Shown: positions 8,623-18,167 of the stretch, one piece after another | Layout: each line of letters starts with the position of its first letter | Position numbering within the stretch: the first letter of the stretch is position 1 | From: Bradyrhizobium zhanjiangense | GTDB taxonomy: Bacteria; Pseudomonadota; Alphaproteobacteria; Rhizobiales; Xanthobacteraceae | Assembly: GCF_004114935.1 (NCBI RefSeq) | Contig: NZ_CP022221.1 | Span: forward strand, 5,911,001 to 5,975,000 | Length of the DNA: 64,000 nucleotides | Direction: 5' to 3' | The notes under the pieces: generated by a model | Database searches by the model: none | What the model was told of the DNA's origin: nothing | What the model saw: the letters and a program-made list of their open reading frames with translations, nothing else | Translations under genes and position numbers: made by a program

Positions 8623-8809
8623 TGTGGCGGGCATCCCCAGCCCTGTCTGCTCGCCTGCCCGGCTCCATTGAACTCAAGGCGGCGCTCCGATATACGGGCT
8701 TTCGACCCGGCCAGAGGGGGGTTTGAGGGCGTCATCAGGGGCGCGATGCCCACCCACCGCGCCACTCTGGAAATCTGACAAATACCTGCAATATATCAAA
8801 GGCTTAGTG

Positions 8810-9097
8810 ATGTCTTCCACATTCGATCAGGTCGCCACGATCATCGCTGAAACCTGCGACATCCCGCGCGACACGATCACGCCGGATAGTCATGCCATCG
8901 ATGATCTCGGCATCGACAGCCTCGATTTCCTTGATATCGCCTTCGCGATCGACAAGCAGTTCGGCATCAAGCTGCCGTTGGAAAAGTGGACCCAGGAGGT
9001 CAACGACGGCAAGGCGACCACTGAGCAGTATTTCGTGCTGAAGAACCTGTGCGCGCGCATCGACGAGCTCGTCGCGGCCAAGGGCGCGAGCGCCTAA
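8810..9097 (+). CDS. acpXL: Acyl carrier protein AcpXL for very-long-chain fatty acid of lipid A
   Basis: A 95-residue acidic acyl carrier protein with the phosphopantetheine site GIDSLDF (Ser37). It matches the specialised AcpXL of rhizobia and Brucella, which carries the growing C26-C30 hydroxy acyl chain before transfer to lipid A. The identification rests on the sequence and on the operon: it is followed after 10 bases by a dehydratase, two ketosynthases and the lipid A acyltransferase. The start at MSSTFDQ is chosen on family alignment; the upstream frame is not ACP-like. Confidence 0.94.
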   Translation: MSSTFDQVATIIAETCDIPRDTITPDSHAIDDLGIDSLDFLDIAFAIDKQFGIKLPLEKWTQEVNDGKATTEQYFVLKNLCARIDELVAAKGASA

Positions 9098-9107
9098 GCG
9101 CGCGGCC

Positions 9108-9578
9108 ATGCAACTCGAATACTTTCACATGATCGATCGGATCGTCGACCTCAAGGTCGACGAGAAGACGATCGTTGTCGAAGCCCAAGTCCCGAAGGAG
9201 AGCACCGTCTTCGAGGGGCACTTCCCGGGCTATCCCTTGATGCCCGGCGTGCTCCTGATCGAATCGATGGCGCAAGCCTCCGGCTGGCTTCAGCTCGGCG
9301 TGTTCAAGTTCGAGCGCATGCCGATCCTGGCCGCCGTGAAGGAGGCCAAGGTCCGCGGTTCGGTCTACCCGGGCGATCTCATGAGCATCGAAGCGAGCCT
9401 TACCCATGAAGGCTCGGGCTATGCCATGACCGAAGCCAAGATCAGGGTCGGCGGCAAGCTACGCGCAAACTCGGCACTCACCTTCACGCTGATCCCCTTC
9501 CCCAATGCGGATATGCGCGGCTACATGGACGCGTTCGCCAAGCGCATCGGCTTTCCGCAACAGACTGTATCGCCATGA
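9108..9578 (+). CDS. fabZXL: 3-hydroxyacyl-ACP dehydratase, hot-dog fold (FabZ-like)
   Basis: A 156-residue hot-dog fold protein. The active-site His lies in FEGHFPGYPLMPG and the catalytic acid in LLIESMAQA, the usual FabZ pair. In the VLCFA cluster it removes water from 3-hydroxyacyl-AcpXL during chain extension. Its stop overlaps the next start in an ATGA junction, indicating translational coupling to the ketosynthase-like gene. Confidence 0.93.
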   Translation: MQLEYFHMIDRIVDLKVDEKTIVVEAQVPKESTVFEGHFPGYPLMPGVLLIESMAQASGWLQLGVFKFERMPILAAVKEAKVRGSVYPGDLMSIEASLTHEGSGYAMTEAKIRVGGKLRANSALTFTLIPFPNADMRGYMDAFAKRIGFPQQTVSP

Positions 9579-10780
9579 CTGAGACTGCTTCGAAGCCCGC
9601 CCAGACGGAAGTCTGGATCACCGGCATTGGCCTTGCCACCTCGCTCGGCGAAGGGCTCGACGCCAACTGGGCCGCGCTCCAGGAGAAGCGCATCAATGTC
9701 GACGAGAAGGGATTTGCGCCCTACATCGTGCATCCCTTGATGCCGGTCTCTTTCGACAGCCAGATTCCGAAGAAGGGCGACCAGCGGCAGATGGAAGCCT
9801 GGCAGCGTATCGGCACCTATGCCGCGGGCCTTGCGCTCGACTCCGCCGGGATCAAGGGCAACAAGGACATCCTGTCGAAGATCGACATGGTGATCGCCGC
9901 AGGCGGCGGCGAACGCGACCTCAACGTCGACACCGGCGTGCTTACGGCCGAGGCCAAGGGCGCCAACGCGTCCGGCTTCCTCAACGAGCGGCTGATGAGC
10001 GATCTGCGCCCCACCCTGTTCCTGGCCCAGCTTTCCAACCTGCTCGCCGGCAACATCGCCATCGTTCATGGCCTCGGCGGCACCTCGCGCACCTTCATGG
10101 GTGAAGAGGTCGCCGGCGCCGATGCCGCCCGCATTGCGCTCGCGCGCATTGCCTCGGGCGAGAGCGACATCGCGCTCGTCGGCGGCTCGCACAATGGCGA
10201 GCGCAAGGACCTGCTGGTTCTCTACGAATTCGGCGACTTCAACCTGAAGGACAAGTTCGCGCCCGTCTGGGCACGCAAGGAGCATCCCGGCTTCGCGCTC
10301 GGTTCGGCCGGCGCCTTTCTGGTGCTGGAATCGCGGGCGCATGCAGAGGCGCGCGGCGCCAAGCCGTTCGCGAAGCTGTCGAGCGTCGTTGCCGACCTCG
10401 CCCGGCGCAAGCAGGGTGGCGACATGACTGCGACGCTGGAGAAGCTTTGGGAAAAGCTGCCCAAGCGCGCGGGCAAGGGCGCGATCATATCGGGCGCGAC
10501 CGGCGCCGAGCCCGCGACCTCGGAAGAGCGCAGCTTCCTGAAGAGCCATACCGATCTCCCGGTGCGCTCGACCGGCACGATGTTCGGCCACACCATGGAA
10601 ACGCAATTCCCGCTCGGCATTGCCCTCGCCGCACTGTCAATCTCGCGCGGCGCGCTGTTCCCGCCGAATGATTCGACGGGGACCGAGATTGAAATGCTTG
10701 GCGCACCCACCCAGATCGTGGTGGTAGGGGCCGGACACTGGCGCGGCGAAGGCATGGCGCTGGTCGAGGCGGTGAGCTAG
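9575..10780 (+). CDS. fabF2XL: Ketosynthase-like protein FabF2XL lacking catalytic Cys (chain-length-factor-like)
   Basis: The 401-residue product has the thiolase/ketosynthase fold but the nucleophile region reads HGLGGTSRTF near residues 165-174, where condensing enzymes have TACATS; the cysteine is replaced by glycine. The first active-site histidine motif (NAHGT) is also absent, while the second is kept as MFGHTMETQ. This pattern recalls chain length factors (KS-beta), which pair with an active ketosynthase. The complete ketosynthase FabF1XL follows after 17 bases, so a heterodimer that sets the very long chain length is a reasonable inference. Confidence 0.9.
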   Translation: MTETASKPAQTEVWITGIGLATSLGEGLDANWAALQEKRINVDEKGFAPYIVHPLMPVSFDSQIPKKGDQRQMEAWQRIGTYAAGLALDSAGIKGNKDILSKIDMVIAAGGGERDLNVDTGVLTAEAKGANASGFLNERLMSDLRPTLFLAQLSNLLAGNIAIVHGLGGTSRTFMGEEVAGADAARIALARIASGESDIALVGGSHNGERKDLLVLYEFGDFNLKDKFAPVWARKEHPGFALGSAGAFLVLESRAHAEARGAKPFAKLSSVVADLARRKQGGDMTATLEKLWEKLPKRAGKGAIISGATGAEPATSEERSFLKSHTDLPVRSTGTMFGHTMETQFPLGIALAALSISRGALFPPNDSTGTEIEMLGAPTQIVVVGAGHWRGEGMALVEAVS

Positions 10781-10797
10781 CTGAAGCGGGGAACGAC

Positions 10798-12075
10798 ATG
10801 ACTGCACCACGCGACAAATTCGGGCGTCCCGTCGTCGTCGTCACCGGCATGGGCATCATGACCTCGCTCGGCGCCGGCAAGGCCGACAATTGGGCGAAGC
10901 TGGTCGCCGGCGAATCCGGTATTCGCACCATCACGCGCTTTCCGATCGACGGCCTCAGGACCACGATGGCCGGTACGGTGGATTTCGTCAGCGTCGATCC
11001 GTTCTCCTCCACCGCGCTCTCGGAGCGGATGGCCGAGCTGGTGACGGAGGAAGCGCTTGAGCAGGCCGGCATCGGCGCCAAGGCGGATTTCCCTGGTCCC
11101 CTCTTCCTCGCGGTTGCACCGGTCGAGGTCGAATGGCCGCAACGTCGCGAACTCGGTCGCGCCGTCGGCCAGCTCGACATCACCTATGACGATCTGCTGC
11201 GCATTTCCGGCGGCGGCAAGTACAGCGCCTACCATCATCGCTTCATGTTCGGGTCTGTCGCCGCGCATCTCGCCGAGACGTTCGGCACCAAGGGCTCGCC
11301 GATCTCGCTGTCGACGGCCTGCGCCTCGGGCGCGACCTCGATCCAGCTCGGCGTCGAGGCGATCCGCCGCGGCGAGACAGACGCCGCGCTGTGCGTCGCG
11401 ACCGACGGCACCGTGAACCCGGAAGCGCTGGTGCGCTTCTCGCTGCTTTCGGCGCTGTCGACCCAGAACGATCCGCCGCAGGCGGCCTCCCGCCCCTTTT
11501 CCAAGAACCGCGATGGTTTTGTGATGGCGGAAGGGGCCGGCGCCCTGGTGCTCGAAAGCTACGAGGCGGCGACTGCGCGCGGCGCAAAGATCCTCGGCGT
11601 GATCGCCGGCTGCGGCGAGCTCACCGATTCCTTCCATCGCACCCGCTCCTCGCCCGACGGCAAGCCGATCATCGGCTGCATGAACAAGACGCTGGCCGAT
11701 GCCGGCATGACGCCGGACCAGATCGACCACATCAACGCGCACGGCACCTCGACGCCTGAAAACGACAAGATGGAGTTCAACACGACATCGGCCGTGTTCG
11801 GCGAGCTCGCGCAGAAGATTCCGGTCACCTCCAACAAGTCGATGGTCGGCCACACCATCTCGGCCGCCGGCGCGGTGGAGGCGATCTTCTCGCTGCTCAC
11901 GCTCGAGCATCAGCGCATTCCGCCGACGATCAACTACGAGACCCCGGATCCCACGATCCTGTTCAACGTCGTCGGCAACAAGGCGCGCGATGCCCGCGTC
12001 ACTGCGGTGATGTCGAACTCGTTCGGCTTCGGCGGCCAGAACGCCTCGCTGATCCTGACCCGCGAACCGGCCTGA
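10798..12075 (+). CDS. fabF1XL: Beta-ketoacyl-ACP synthase FabF1XL
   Basis: A 425-residue KAS II-type condensing enzyme with a complete catalytic set: Cys175 in STACASGATS, His315 in NAHGTSTPEND, and His352 in SNKSMVGHTISAAG. It catalyses the decarboxylative condensation that elongates acyl-AcpXL to C26-C30. It lies between its cysteine-less partner and lpxXL, in line with the rhizobial VLCFA gene order. The Rhizobium-type alcohol dehydrogenase gene that usually sits after it is not present here. Confidence 0.94.
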   Translation: MTAPRDKFGRPVVVVTGMGIMTSLGAGKADNWAKLVAGESGIRTITRFPIDGLRTTMAGTVDFVSVDPFSSTALSERMAELVTEEALEQAGIGAKADFPGPLFLAVAPVEVEWPQRRELGRAVGQLDITYDDLLRISGGGKYSAYHHRFMFGSVAAHLAETFGTKGSPISLSTACASGATSIQLGVEAIRRGETDAALCVATDGTVNPEALVRFSLLSALSTQNDPPQAASRPFSKNRDGFVMAEGAGALVLESYEAATARGAKILGVIAGCGELTDSFHRTRSSPDGKPIIGCMNKTLADAGMTPDQIDHINAHGTSTPENDKMEFNTTSAVFGELAQKIPVTSNKSMVGHTISAAGAVEAIFSLLTLEHQRIPPTINYETPDPTILFNVVGNKARDARVTAVMSNSFGFGGQNASLILTREPA

Positions 12076-12083
12076 CCGGACGC

Positions 12084-13016
12084 ATGGCGCTGCTGACTGC
12101 GAGGACGAAAGCCCGCGCGCGGGAGGCTGCCAAATCGATCGGCGGCAGCCTGATCGGCGCCGCCACCGTCGGCCTGCTGCGCACCACGCGCTATTTCGAT
12201 CCGGTCAAGACTTCGGACTTTTTCGCACGCGTCGTGAAGCTGATCGGGCCGCGCCTGCGCGAGCATCGCATCGGCCGCGCCAACCTCACTGCGGCATTTC
12301 CGGAGAAATCGCCGGAGGAGATCGAACAGATCCTGATGGGCGTCTGGGACAATCTCGGCCGCGTCGGCGCCGAGTTCGCCCATATCGACCAGGTCTGGGA
12401 CTACGATCGCGACCATCCGGAAAAGAGTCGGATCGAGATTCCCCAACGCAGCATCGAGCTGTTCGACCAGATCAGGGACGACGGCAAGCCGGCGCTGATC
12501 TTTGCAGCGCATCTGGCCAATTGGGAATTGCCGGCGCTTGCCGCCGTCGCGCACGAGCTGGATACCGCGATCCTCTACCGCCGGCCGAACATTGCGTCTG
12601 CCGACCGCATCATCCAGGAGATGCGCCAGGTCAACATGGGCACGCTGATCCCGGCCGGCCGCGACGCGCCCTTGCGCCTTGCGCAGGCGCTGAAGGACGG
12701 CAAGCACGTCGCGATGCTGATCGACCAATATCTGACCGCCGGCGTCGAGGTCACCTTCTTCGGCCGCAAGACCCGCGCCAACCCGATGCTGGCCCGCCTG
12801 CTGCGCCAGATCGAATGCCCGATCCACGGCGTCCGCATCATACGCCTGCCCGGTGGCCGCTTTCGCGGCGAGCTGACCGAGGAGATCAAGCCGGTCCGCG
12901 ACACTGAGGGCAAGATCGACATCCAGGGTACGACGCAGGCGATCACGAGCGTGGTGGAGAGCTGGGTGCGCGAGCATCCCGAGCAGTGGCTCTGGCTGCA
13001 CCGGCGGTGGCGGTAG
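12084..13016 (+). CDS. lpxXL: Lipid A very-long-chain acyltransferase LpxXL
   Basis: A 310-residue LpxL/HtrB-family acyltransferase with the HX4E motif as AAHLANWELP and the later conserved stretch AMLIDQYLTAGVEVTFFGRKT, followed by the LARLLRQ region. It transfers the long hydroxyacyl chain from AcpXL to a lipid A hydroxyl at the inner membrane. Eight bases separate it from fabF1XL. In Bradyrhizobium this chain can additionally carry a hopanoid ester (established for the genus, not visible here). Confidence 0.92.
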   Translation: MALLTARTKARAREAAKSIGGSLIGAATVGLLRTTRYFDPVKTSDFFARVVKLIGPRLREHRIGRANLTAAFPEKSPEEIEQILMGVWDNLGRVGAEFAHIDQVWDYDRDHPEKSRIEIPQRSIELFDQIRDDGKPALIFAAHLANWELPALAAVAHELDTAILYRRPNIASADRIIQEMRQVNMGTLIPAGRDAPLRLAQALKDGKHVAMLIDQYLTAGVEVTFFGRKTRANPMLARLLRQIECPIHGVRIIRLPGGRFRGELTEEIKPVRDTEGKIDIQGTTQAITSVVESWVREHPEQWLWLHRRWR

Positions 13017-13022
13017 TTGCAC

Positions 13023-13109
13023 CGTCATTGCGAGGAGCGAAGCGACGAAGCAATCCAGAGTGCCCCAGCGGAGAAATTCTGGATTGCTTCGCTTCGCTCG
13101 CAATGACGG
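13023..13109. repeat. Dispersed inverted repeat, family B
   Basis: Left arm CGTCATTGCGAG with AAGCAATCCAGA, right arm TCTGGATTGCTTCGCTT and GCTCGCAATGACG. It fills the gap between convergent lpxXL and the polyamine-binding protein gene. A second copy lies at 29071-29150. Confidence 0.85.
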
Positions 13110-13118
13110 ACGTGCCGC

Positions 13119-14231
13119 TCAGCGCCCAGTCTTCACCCTGGTCCAGAGCCTATTGATGATCCGCTGGGTCGCCGGCTCGCGCGCCGTGATGACGAACAGT
13201 TTTGAGAGCGTCGCCTCGTCCGGATAGATGTTCTTGTCGTTCAGGATCTTCGGATCGACCAGCTTCTGGCTGGCGAGGTTACCGTTAGAGTAGGACAAAA
13301 AGTCCGAGTTCTTGGCGGCGACGTCGGGCCGGTAGAGATAGTTGATCAGCGCGTAGGCCTCATTGACGTTCTTGGCATCGGCGGGGATCGCAAGATTGTC
13401 GAAAAACATCTGCGCGCCCTCCTTCGGGATCGTGTAGCCGATCTCGATGCCGCTCTTGGCTTCCGCAGCGCGGGCGCGAGCCTGCATGATGTCGCCGGAC
13501 CAGCCGACCACGAAGCAGATCTCGCCGGTGGCGAGCGCGCTTAAGTATTCGGACGAGTGAAACTTGCGCACGGACGGGCGGACTTTTGCGACGATTTCGG
13601 CGGCCTTCTCGAGGTCGGCCTGCTTGGTCGAGTTCGGATCGAGCCCGAGATAGTTCAGCGCCGCCGGAAAGATGTCGTCGGCGGAGTCGAGCATGTGCAC
13701 ACCGCAGTCTTTGAATTTGGCGAGGTTCTCCGGCTTGAAGACGATGTCCCAGCTGTCGATCTTCGCGTCCGGTCCCAGGATCTGCTTCACCTTGGCGACG
13801 TTGTAGCCGATGCCCGTTGTGCCCCACATGTAGTTGGCGGCGTAGACATTGCCGGGATCGTAGGTCGCAAGATGCTTGGTCACCATCGGCCAGGCATTGG
13901 CGAGGTTCGGCAGCTTCGACTTGTCGAGCTTCTGGAAGATGTTGGCCTTGATCTGGCGCTGCAGGAAATAGGCGGTGGGCACCACGACGTCGTAGCCGGA
14001 CTTGCCGGCCATCAGGCGTGTTTCCAGTGTCTCGTTGGCATCGAACGTGTCGTAGACCACCTTGATGCCTGTCTCGTTGGTGAAGGCCTCAAGGACATCC
14101 GGCGCCATGTAGTTGGACCAGTTGTAGAAGTTGACGACCCGCTCCTCGGCCTTGGCGGGAGCGGAGAGCAACGTCAGCGCTGCGGCGACTGCGAGACCGA
14201 GGCAAAGCCTGGAGCGGCCGACGTTCGTCAT
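13119..14231 (-). CDS. Periplasmic polyamine (putrescine/spermidine) binding protein, PotF/PotD-like
   Basis: The product begins with a Sec signal (MTNVGRSRLCLGLAVAAALT, cleavage near AKAEE) and continues VVNFYNWSNYMAPDVL, the characteristic opening of PotF/PotD-type binding proteins, then VYDTFDANETLE and a type II periplasmic-binding fold; total 370 residues. GAGG lies before the ATG at 14231. No ABC permease or ATPase is adjacent; instead it ends an operon after an aminotransferase. The ligand is inferred from family only. Confidence 0.87.
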   Translation of the reverse strand: MTNVGRSRLCLGLAVAAALTLLSAPAKAEERVVNFYNWSNYMAPDVLEAFTNETGIKVVYDTFDANETLETRLMAGKSGYDVVVPTAYFLQRQIKANIFQKLDKSKLPNLANAWPMVTKHLATYDPGNVYAANYMWGTTGIGYNVAKVKQILGPDAKIDSWDIVFKPENLAKFKDCGVHMLDSADDIFPAALNYLGLDPNSTKQADLEKAAEIVAKVRPSVRKFHSSEYLSALATGEICFVVGWSGDIMQARARAAEAKSGIEIGYTIPKEGAQMFFDNLAIPADAKNVNEAYALINYLYRPDVAAKNSDFLSYSNGNLASQKLVDPKILNDKNIYPDEATLSKLFVITAREPATQRIINRLWTRVKTGR

Positions 14232-14238
14232 CTCAAAT

Positions 14239-15417
14239 CTACCTCTTGCGGCCGCGCACCGCGTCCGACAACCGCTCCAGTGCGGTGTCGAGCGTCTTGT
14301 CCTTCTTGGCAAAACAGAAGCGGACCACGGATGTCACCGGGTCCTGCTCGTAGAAGGCCGACACCGGGATCGCCGCGACCTTGTAATCCCTGACGATCCG
14401 CCAGCAGAACTCGGTGTCGCTCTCGTTGAGTCCGAGCGGCGACAGGTCGACGGTGAGGAAGTAGGTGCCTTGCGACTTCAGCACGGGGAAGCCGAGGCTT
14501 TCGAGGCCCCTTGTCAGACGGTCTCTGCTCCGCGTCAGATCCTTGCGCATCGACAGGAAGTAATCGTCGGATTTGCCGAGGCCGTAGGCGACGGCGGCCT
14601 GCAGGTTCGGCGCGGTGGTGAAGGTCAGGAACTGGTGCACCTTGGCGGCGACGCGCAAGAGCGGCGGCGCGGCGCAGACGAAGCCGATCTTCCAGCCCGT
14701 CAGCGAGAAGATCTTGCCGGCCGAGCCGACCTTGATGGTGCGCTCGCGCATGCCGGGGATGGTGATCAGCGGGATGTGCTTGTGCTCGTCGAAAGTGACG
14801 TGCTCCCAGACCTCGTCGCAGATCGCGATGACGTCGAACTCCTGGCAGTAGCGCGCCAGCAGCTCGAGGTCCTCGCGCGGATACACCACCGCGGAGGGAT
14901 TCAAGGGGTTGTTGAACAGCACCGCCTTGGTCTTTGAATTGAAGACGCTTTTCAGCATGTCCTCATTCAGCCGCCAGTGCGGCGGCTCGAGTCGCACCAG
15001 GCGCGGAATGCCGCCGGCCTGGCGGATGATCGGCAAATAGGAATCATAGACCGGCTGGAAGCAGACCACCTCGTCCCCGGGCTGGACCACCGCGAGGATC
15101 GCCGAGGTCAGCGCCTCGGTGCCGCCGGAGGTCACCATCACCTCGCTCATCGGATCGAGCTTGAGCCCGTGCCAATGCCCGTAATGGGTTGCGATCGCCT
15201 GGCGCAGCTCCGGCAGGCCCATCATCGAGGGGTACTGGTTGTAGCCGTTCAGCGAGGCGTCGGCCGCGGCGCGGCGGATGTCCTCGGGGCCGGGATCGTC
15301 GGGAAAGCCCTGGCCGAGATTGATGGCCGCATTGTCGCGCGCAGCCTGCGACATCGCCTCGAAGATGGTGACGGGAAGGTCGGCGAAGACCTTGTTCAGC
15401 GAAGAGCTCTTGGTCAT
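14239..15417 (-). CDS. PLP-dependent class I/II aminotransferase
   Basis: A 392-residue fold-type I aminotransferase. INLGQGFPDDPGP opens the substrate region and the lysine that binds PLP lies in GSAGKIFSLTGWKIGF, with FNNPLNPSA and ICDEVWEHV as cofactor contacts. The sequence resembles methionine/kynurenine-type aminotransferases; the exact substrate is not determinable. It starts 8 bases after the rhodanese stop and ends 7 bases before the polyamine-binding protein start, so the three form an operon. The start at 15417 has no strong competitor. Confidence 0.87.
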   Translation of the reverse strand: MTKSSSLNKVFADLPVTIFEAMSQAARDNAAINLGQGFPDDPGPEDIRRAAADASLNGYNQYPSMMGLPELRQAIATHYGHWHGLKLDPMSEVMVTSGGTEALTSAILAVVQPGDEVVCFQPVYDSYLPIIRQAGGIPRLVRLEPPHWRLNEDMLKSVFNSKTKAVLFNNPLNPSAVVYPREDLELLARYCQEFDVIAICDEVWEHVTFDEHKHIPLITIPGMRERTIKVGSAGKIFSLTGWKIGFVCAAPPLLRVAAKVHQFLTFTTAPNLQAAVAYGLGKSDDYFLSMRKDLTRSRDRLTRGLESLGFPVLKSQGTYFLTVDLSPLGLNESDTEFCWRIVRDYKVAAIPVSAFYEQDPVTSVVRFCFAKKDKTLDTALERLSDAVRGRKR

Positions 15418-15425
15418 CGGGTGGG

Positions 15426-15752
15426 TCAGCCACCGACCTTGCTGGGAAGACCGGCCGCCTTCCAGCCCAGCATGCCGCCGGCCAGATGCTTGTCGTAAGG
15501 CAGGCCCGCCGCCTGTGCGGCCAACGAGGCCGTCACCGAGCGCTTGCCCGAGCGGCAGGCGAACACGACGTCCTTGCCTTGGGGATCGGGGATCGCCTTG
15601 GGATCGAAGGTCGAGAGCGGAACCACGACGCCGTAGGGATAGGCCTCGGCCTCGACCTCGTTCGGCTCACGGACGTCGACAAGCAGATAGCGCCCTTCCG
15701 CGACACCCTTGGAGACCTCGTCCGGGGTCAGATCCTGTACCTGATTTGCCAC
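15426..15752 (-). CDS. Single-domain rhodanese
   Basis: A 108-residue rhodanese module with the substrate-facing cysteine in the loop ACRSGKRS and the family landmarks LLVDVREPNE and GGMLGWKAAGLP. It would move sulfane sulfur in the cytoplasm. I chose the GTG at 15752 because GGAGG lies five bases upstream; the upstream in-frame codons are Arg-rich and not family-like. First gene of an operon with an aminotransferase. Confidence 0.87.
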   Translation of the reverse strand: MANQVQDLTPDEVSKGVAEGRYLLVDVREPNEVEAEAYPYGVVVPLSTFDPKAIPDPQGKDVVFACRSGKRSVTASLAAQAAGLPYDKHLAGGMLGWKAAGLPSKVGG

Positions 15753-15965
15753 ATCATCCTCCAACGTCGCAGGCATATGCCGGGGCGCCCCCGGCCGGCG
15801 GGCAACCTCGCCTCTCGGGACGCGAAAATCAAGCGCTACAAAGGCTTGAGCCACGCGGCGCAAGTTAAAGCTAAATCGCAGCGACTTGAAGTGCGGGTTT
15901 CGGAATGAAGCCCGGAGGTCCCGTCTTGGTCCTACCTAAGCTGTGACCTCTATCATCAAACTCGG
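15753..15965. other. Intergenic sequence upstream of the rhodanese operon
   Basis: No convincing gene. It should contain the operon promoter; the family A repeat occupies the rest of the gap to the kup gene. Confidence 0.4.
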
Positions 15966-16069
15966 TGTCATTCCCCGCGAAAGCGGGGAATCCAGTACGC
16001 CGCGGCCTCGCGGTATCTTCGCACTGTCTCTGGAATACTGGATCGCCCGCCTTCGCGGGCGATGACAGC
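15966..16069. repeat. Dispersed inverted repeat, family A
   Basis: TGTCATTCCCCGCGAAAGCG followed by GGGAATCCAGTAC on the left; TACTGGATCGCCCGCCTTCG then CGGGCGATGACAGC on the right. Each half carries its own GC hairpin and the two halves are inverted around a short variable core, the family A design. Confidence 0.85.
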
Positions 16070-16099
16070 CGTGGAGGCGGACGGAGCGCGGGCTTGACG

Positions 16100-18028
16100 C
16101 TAGATCGTCACCTGGGTGCCGACCTCGACTACGCGGCCTGAGGGGATCTGGAAATAGTCGGTGGCATCGTTCGCCGAGCGGCTCAGCGAGATGAACAGCC
16201 GGTCCTGCCAGCGCGGCATGCCGGAATGCGCCGCGGGCTTCAGCGCCCTCCGCGACAGGAAGAACGAGGTCGACATGATGTCGAACTGCCAGCCGAGCTT
16301 GCGCGCGATCGCCAGCGCCTTCGGCACGTTGGGCGATTCCATGAAGCCGAACTTCAGCGTCACCTTGGAGAAGGTCGGTGAGATCTGCTCCAGCCTCACC
16401 CGCTCGGCCGGGTCGATCCGCGGGGTCTGGGCGGTCTCGATGGTGAGAATGACGTTCTTCTCGTGCAGCACCTTGTAGTGTTTCAGACTATGCATCAGCG
16501 CGGTCGGCGCGCTGAGCGGGTCCGAGGTCAGGAACACCGCGGTGCCGGGCACGCGCTGGGGCGGCCGCTTCTCCAGCATTGCCACAAGGTCGGCAAGCGG
16601 GAACTCGAGCTTGCGCGACTTATCGAACAGGAGCCGGCTGCCGCGCCGCCACGTATACATCAGGAGGATCATGAGCGCGCCGAGCGCCAGGGGCACCCAG
16701 CCGCCTTCGAAGACCTTGAGCAAGTTCGCGGCGAGGAAGGTCAGGTCAAGGAACAGGAACGGCACAATCAGGGCGGCGGCCGCAACCGGCGACCACCGCC
16801 AGACCTTCCAGATCACGACAAAGCCCATCATCGCGGTGACCACCATGGTGCCGGTGACGGAGATGCCGTAGGCCGACGCCAGCGCGCTCGAGGAGCGGAA
16901 CAGGAGCACAAGCAGCACCACCGCGACCAGCAGCAACTGGTTGATGCGCGGGATGAAGATCTGGCCGGAATGGGCTTCCGACGTATGGCGAATTTCGAAG
17001 CGTGGCAGCAGCCCGAGCTGGATCGCCTGGCGCGTCAGCGAATAGGCGCCGGTGATCACCGCCTGGCTCGCGATCACGGTCGCCATGGTGGCCAGCACGA
17101 CCATGCTGCCGCGGAAAAAGCCTTGCGGAAACAGCTGGAAGAACGGGCTGACGATCGCGCCGGGATCGCCGAGCACGAGAGCGCCCTGCCCCAGATAATT
17201 CAGCGCCAGCGATGGCAGCACGATCGACAGCCAGGCGGTCTGGATCGGCCGCTTGCCGAAATGACCAAGGTCGGCATAGAGCGCCTCGGCGCCGGTCACA
17301 GCCAGAAACACCGCACCCAGCGTGATGAAGCCGATGATGCCATGGTGCAGCATGAATGACACGGCGTAGAGGGGGTTCAACGCGAGCAGCACTTGCGGCT
17401 GCTGGATAATCGGATGGATCGCCGCCGCCGCGAGGACTGCGAACCAGACGCACATGATCGGCCCGAAGAAGGCCGCAACGCGCGCCGTGCCGCGTGACTG
17501 CACGGCGAACAGACAAACCAGGATCACGACGGTCAGCGGAACGATGTAAGGCTCGAACGTCAAGGTGACGTCCTTCATGCCTTCGATCGCCGACAGCACC
17601 GAGAGCGCCGGTGTGATCACGGCATCGCCGTAGAACAGGGCGCCGGAGATGATGCCGAGCAGGACGATGGTCGCCCCGCCCGTGCCGACCGCGCGCTGGG
17701 CCAGTGCCATCAGCGCGAGCGTGCCGCCCTCGCCATTGTTGTCGGCGCGGAGCAGGATCACGACGTATTTGAGCGTCACCACCACGATGAGCGCCCACAG
17801 GATCAGCGAGAGCACGCCGAGCACCGCCGCAGGCGTCGGCACCCCCTCCACGCCCGAGGCGGCCATCACCGCCTCGCGGAATGCGTAGAGCGGGCTGGTG
17901 CCGATATCGCCATAGACGACGCCGATGCTGCCAAGCGTCAGCGCACCGAAGCCGGCTGTGGTGTGGGCGTCGCCATGCCCGTTGGCCGCCGCCGTCTCCG
18001 GGGCGGGAACTGCTACGTCACTGGTCAT
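16100..18028 (-). CDS. kup: Kup-type potassium uptake protein (copy 1)
   Basis: A 642-residue KUP/HAK/KT family transporter: [26 protein letters not shown] starts the first helix and is the family signature, twelve or so helices follow to about residue 460, and a cytoplasmic domain ends in [17 protein letters not shown]. It imports K+ probably with H+. The start is the ATG at 18028; the frame extends seven codons to a TTG with no better signal. It lies 139 bases downstream of a second kup, with which it shares the ends and core almost residue for residue. Confidence 0.94.
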   Translation of the reverse strand: MTSDVAVPAPETAAANGHGDAHTTAGFGALTLGSIGVVYGDIGTSPLYAFREAVMAASGVEGVPTPAAVLGVLSLILWALIVVVTLKYVVILLRADNNGEGGTLALMALAQRAVGTGGATIVLLGIISGALFYGDAVITPALSVLSAIEGMKDVTLTFEPYIVPLTVVILVCLFAVQSRGTARVAAFFGPIMCVWFAVLAAAAIHPIIQQPQVLLALNPLYAVSFMLHHGIIGFITLGAVFLAVTGAEALYADLGHFGKRPIQTAWLSIVLPSLALNYLGQGALVLGDPGAIVSPFFQLFPQGFFRGSMVVLATMATVIASQAVITGAYSLTRQAIQLGLLPRFEIRHTSEAHSGQIFIPRINQLLLVAVVLLVLLFRSSSALASAYGISVTGTMVVTAMMGFVVIWKVWRWSPVAAAALIVPFLFLDLTFLAANLLKVFEGGWVPLALGALMILLMYTWRRGSRLLFDKSRKLEFPLADLVAMLEKRPPQRVPGTAVFLTSDPLSAPTALMHSLKHYKVLHEKNVILTIETAQTPRIDPAERVRLEQISPTFSKVTLKFGFMESPNVPKALAIARKLGWQFDIMSTSFFLSRRALKPAAHSGMPRWQDRLFISLSRSANDATDYFQIPSGRVVEVGTQVTI

Positions 18029-18167
18029 GGGAGAGCCCGATGGCCTCAAAATGCTTCACTGCACAACGGCGGAAGAGCGCGCGGGCTTATAGTCCTGCGC
18101 TGCTGGCATAGCCTAGCCCGATTCTGGGCCCTTACCATGCAAATTAGCATAGGTCCGCCAATCGCGG

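Noticed and set aside
11934..13103. 389-codon frame antisense to lpxXL beginning MRAKRSNPE
   Set aside because: The beginning is translated family B repeat and the rest is the complement of lpxXL.
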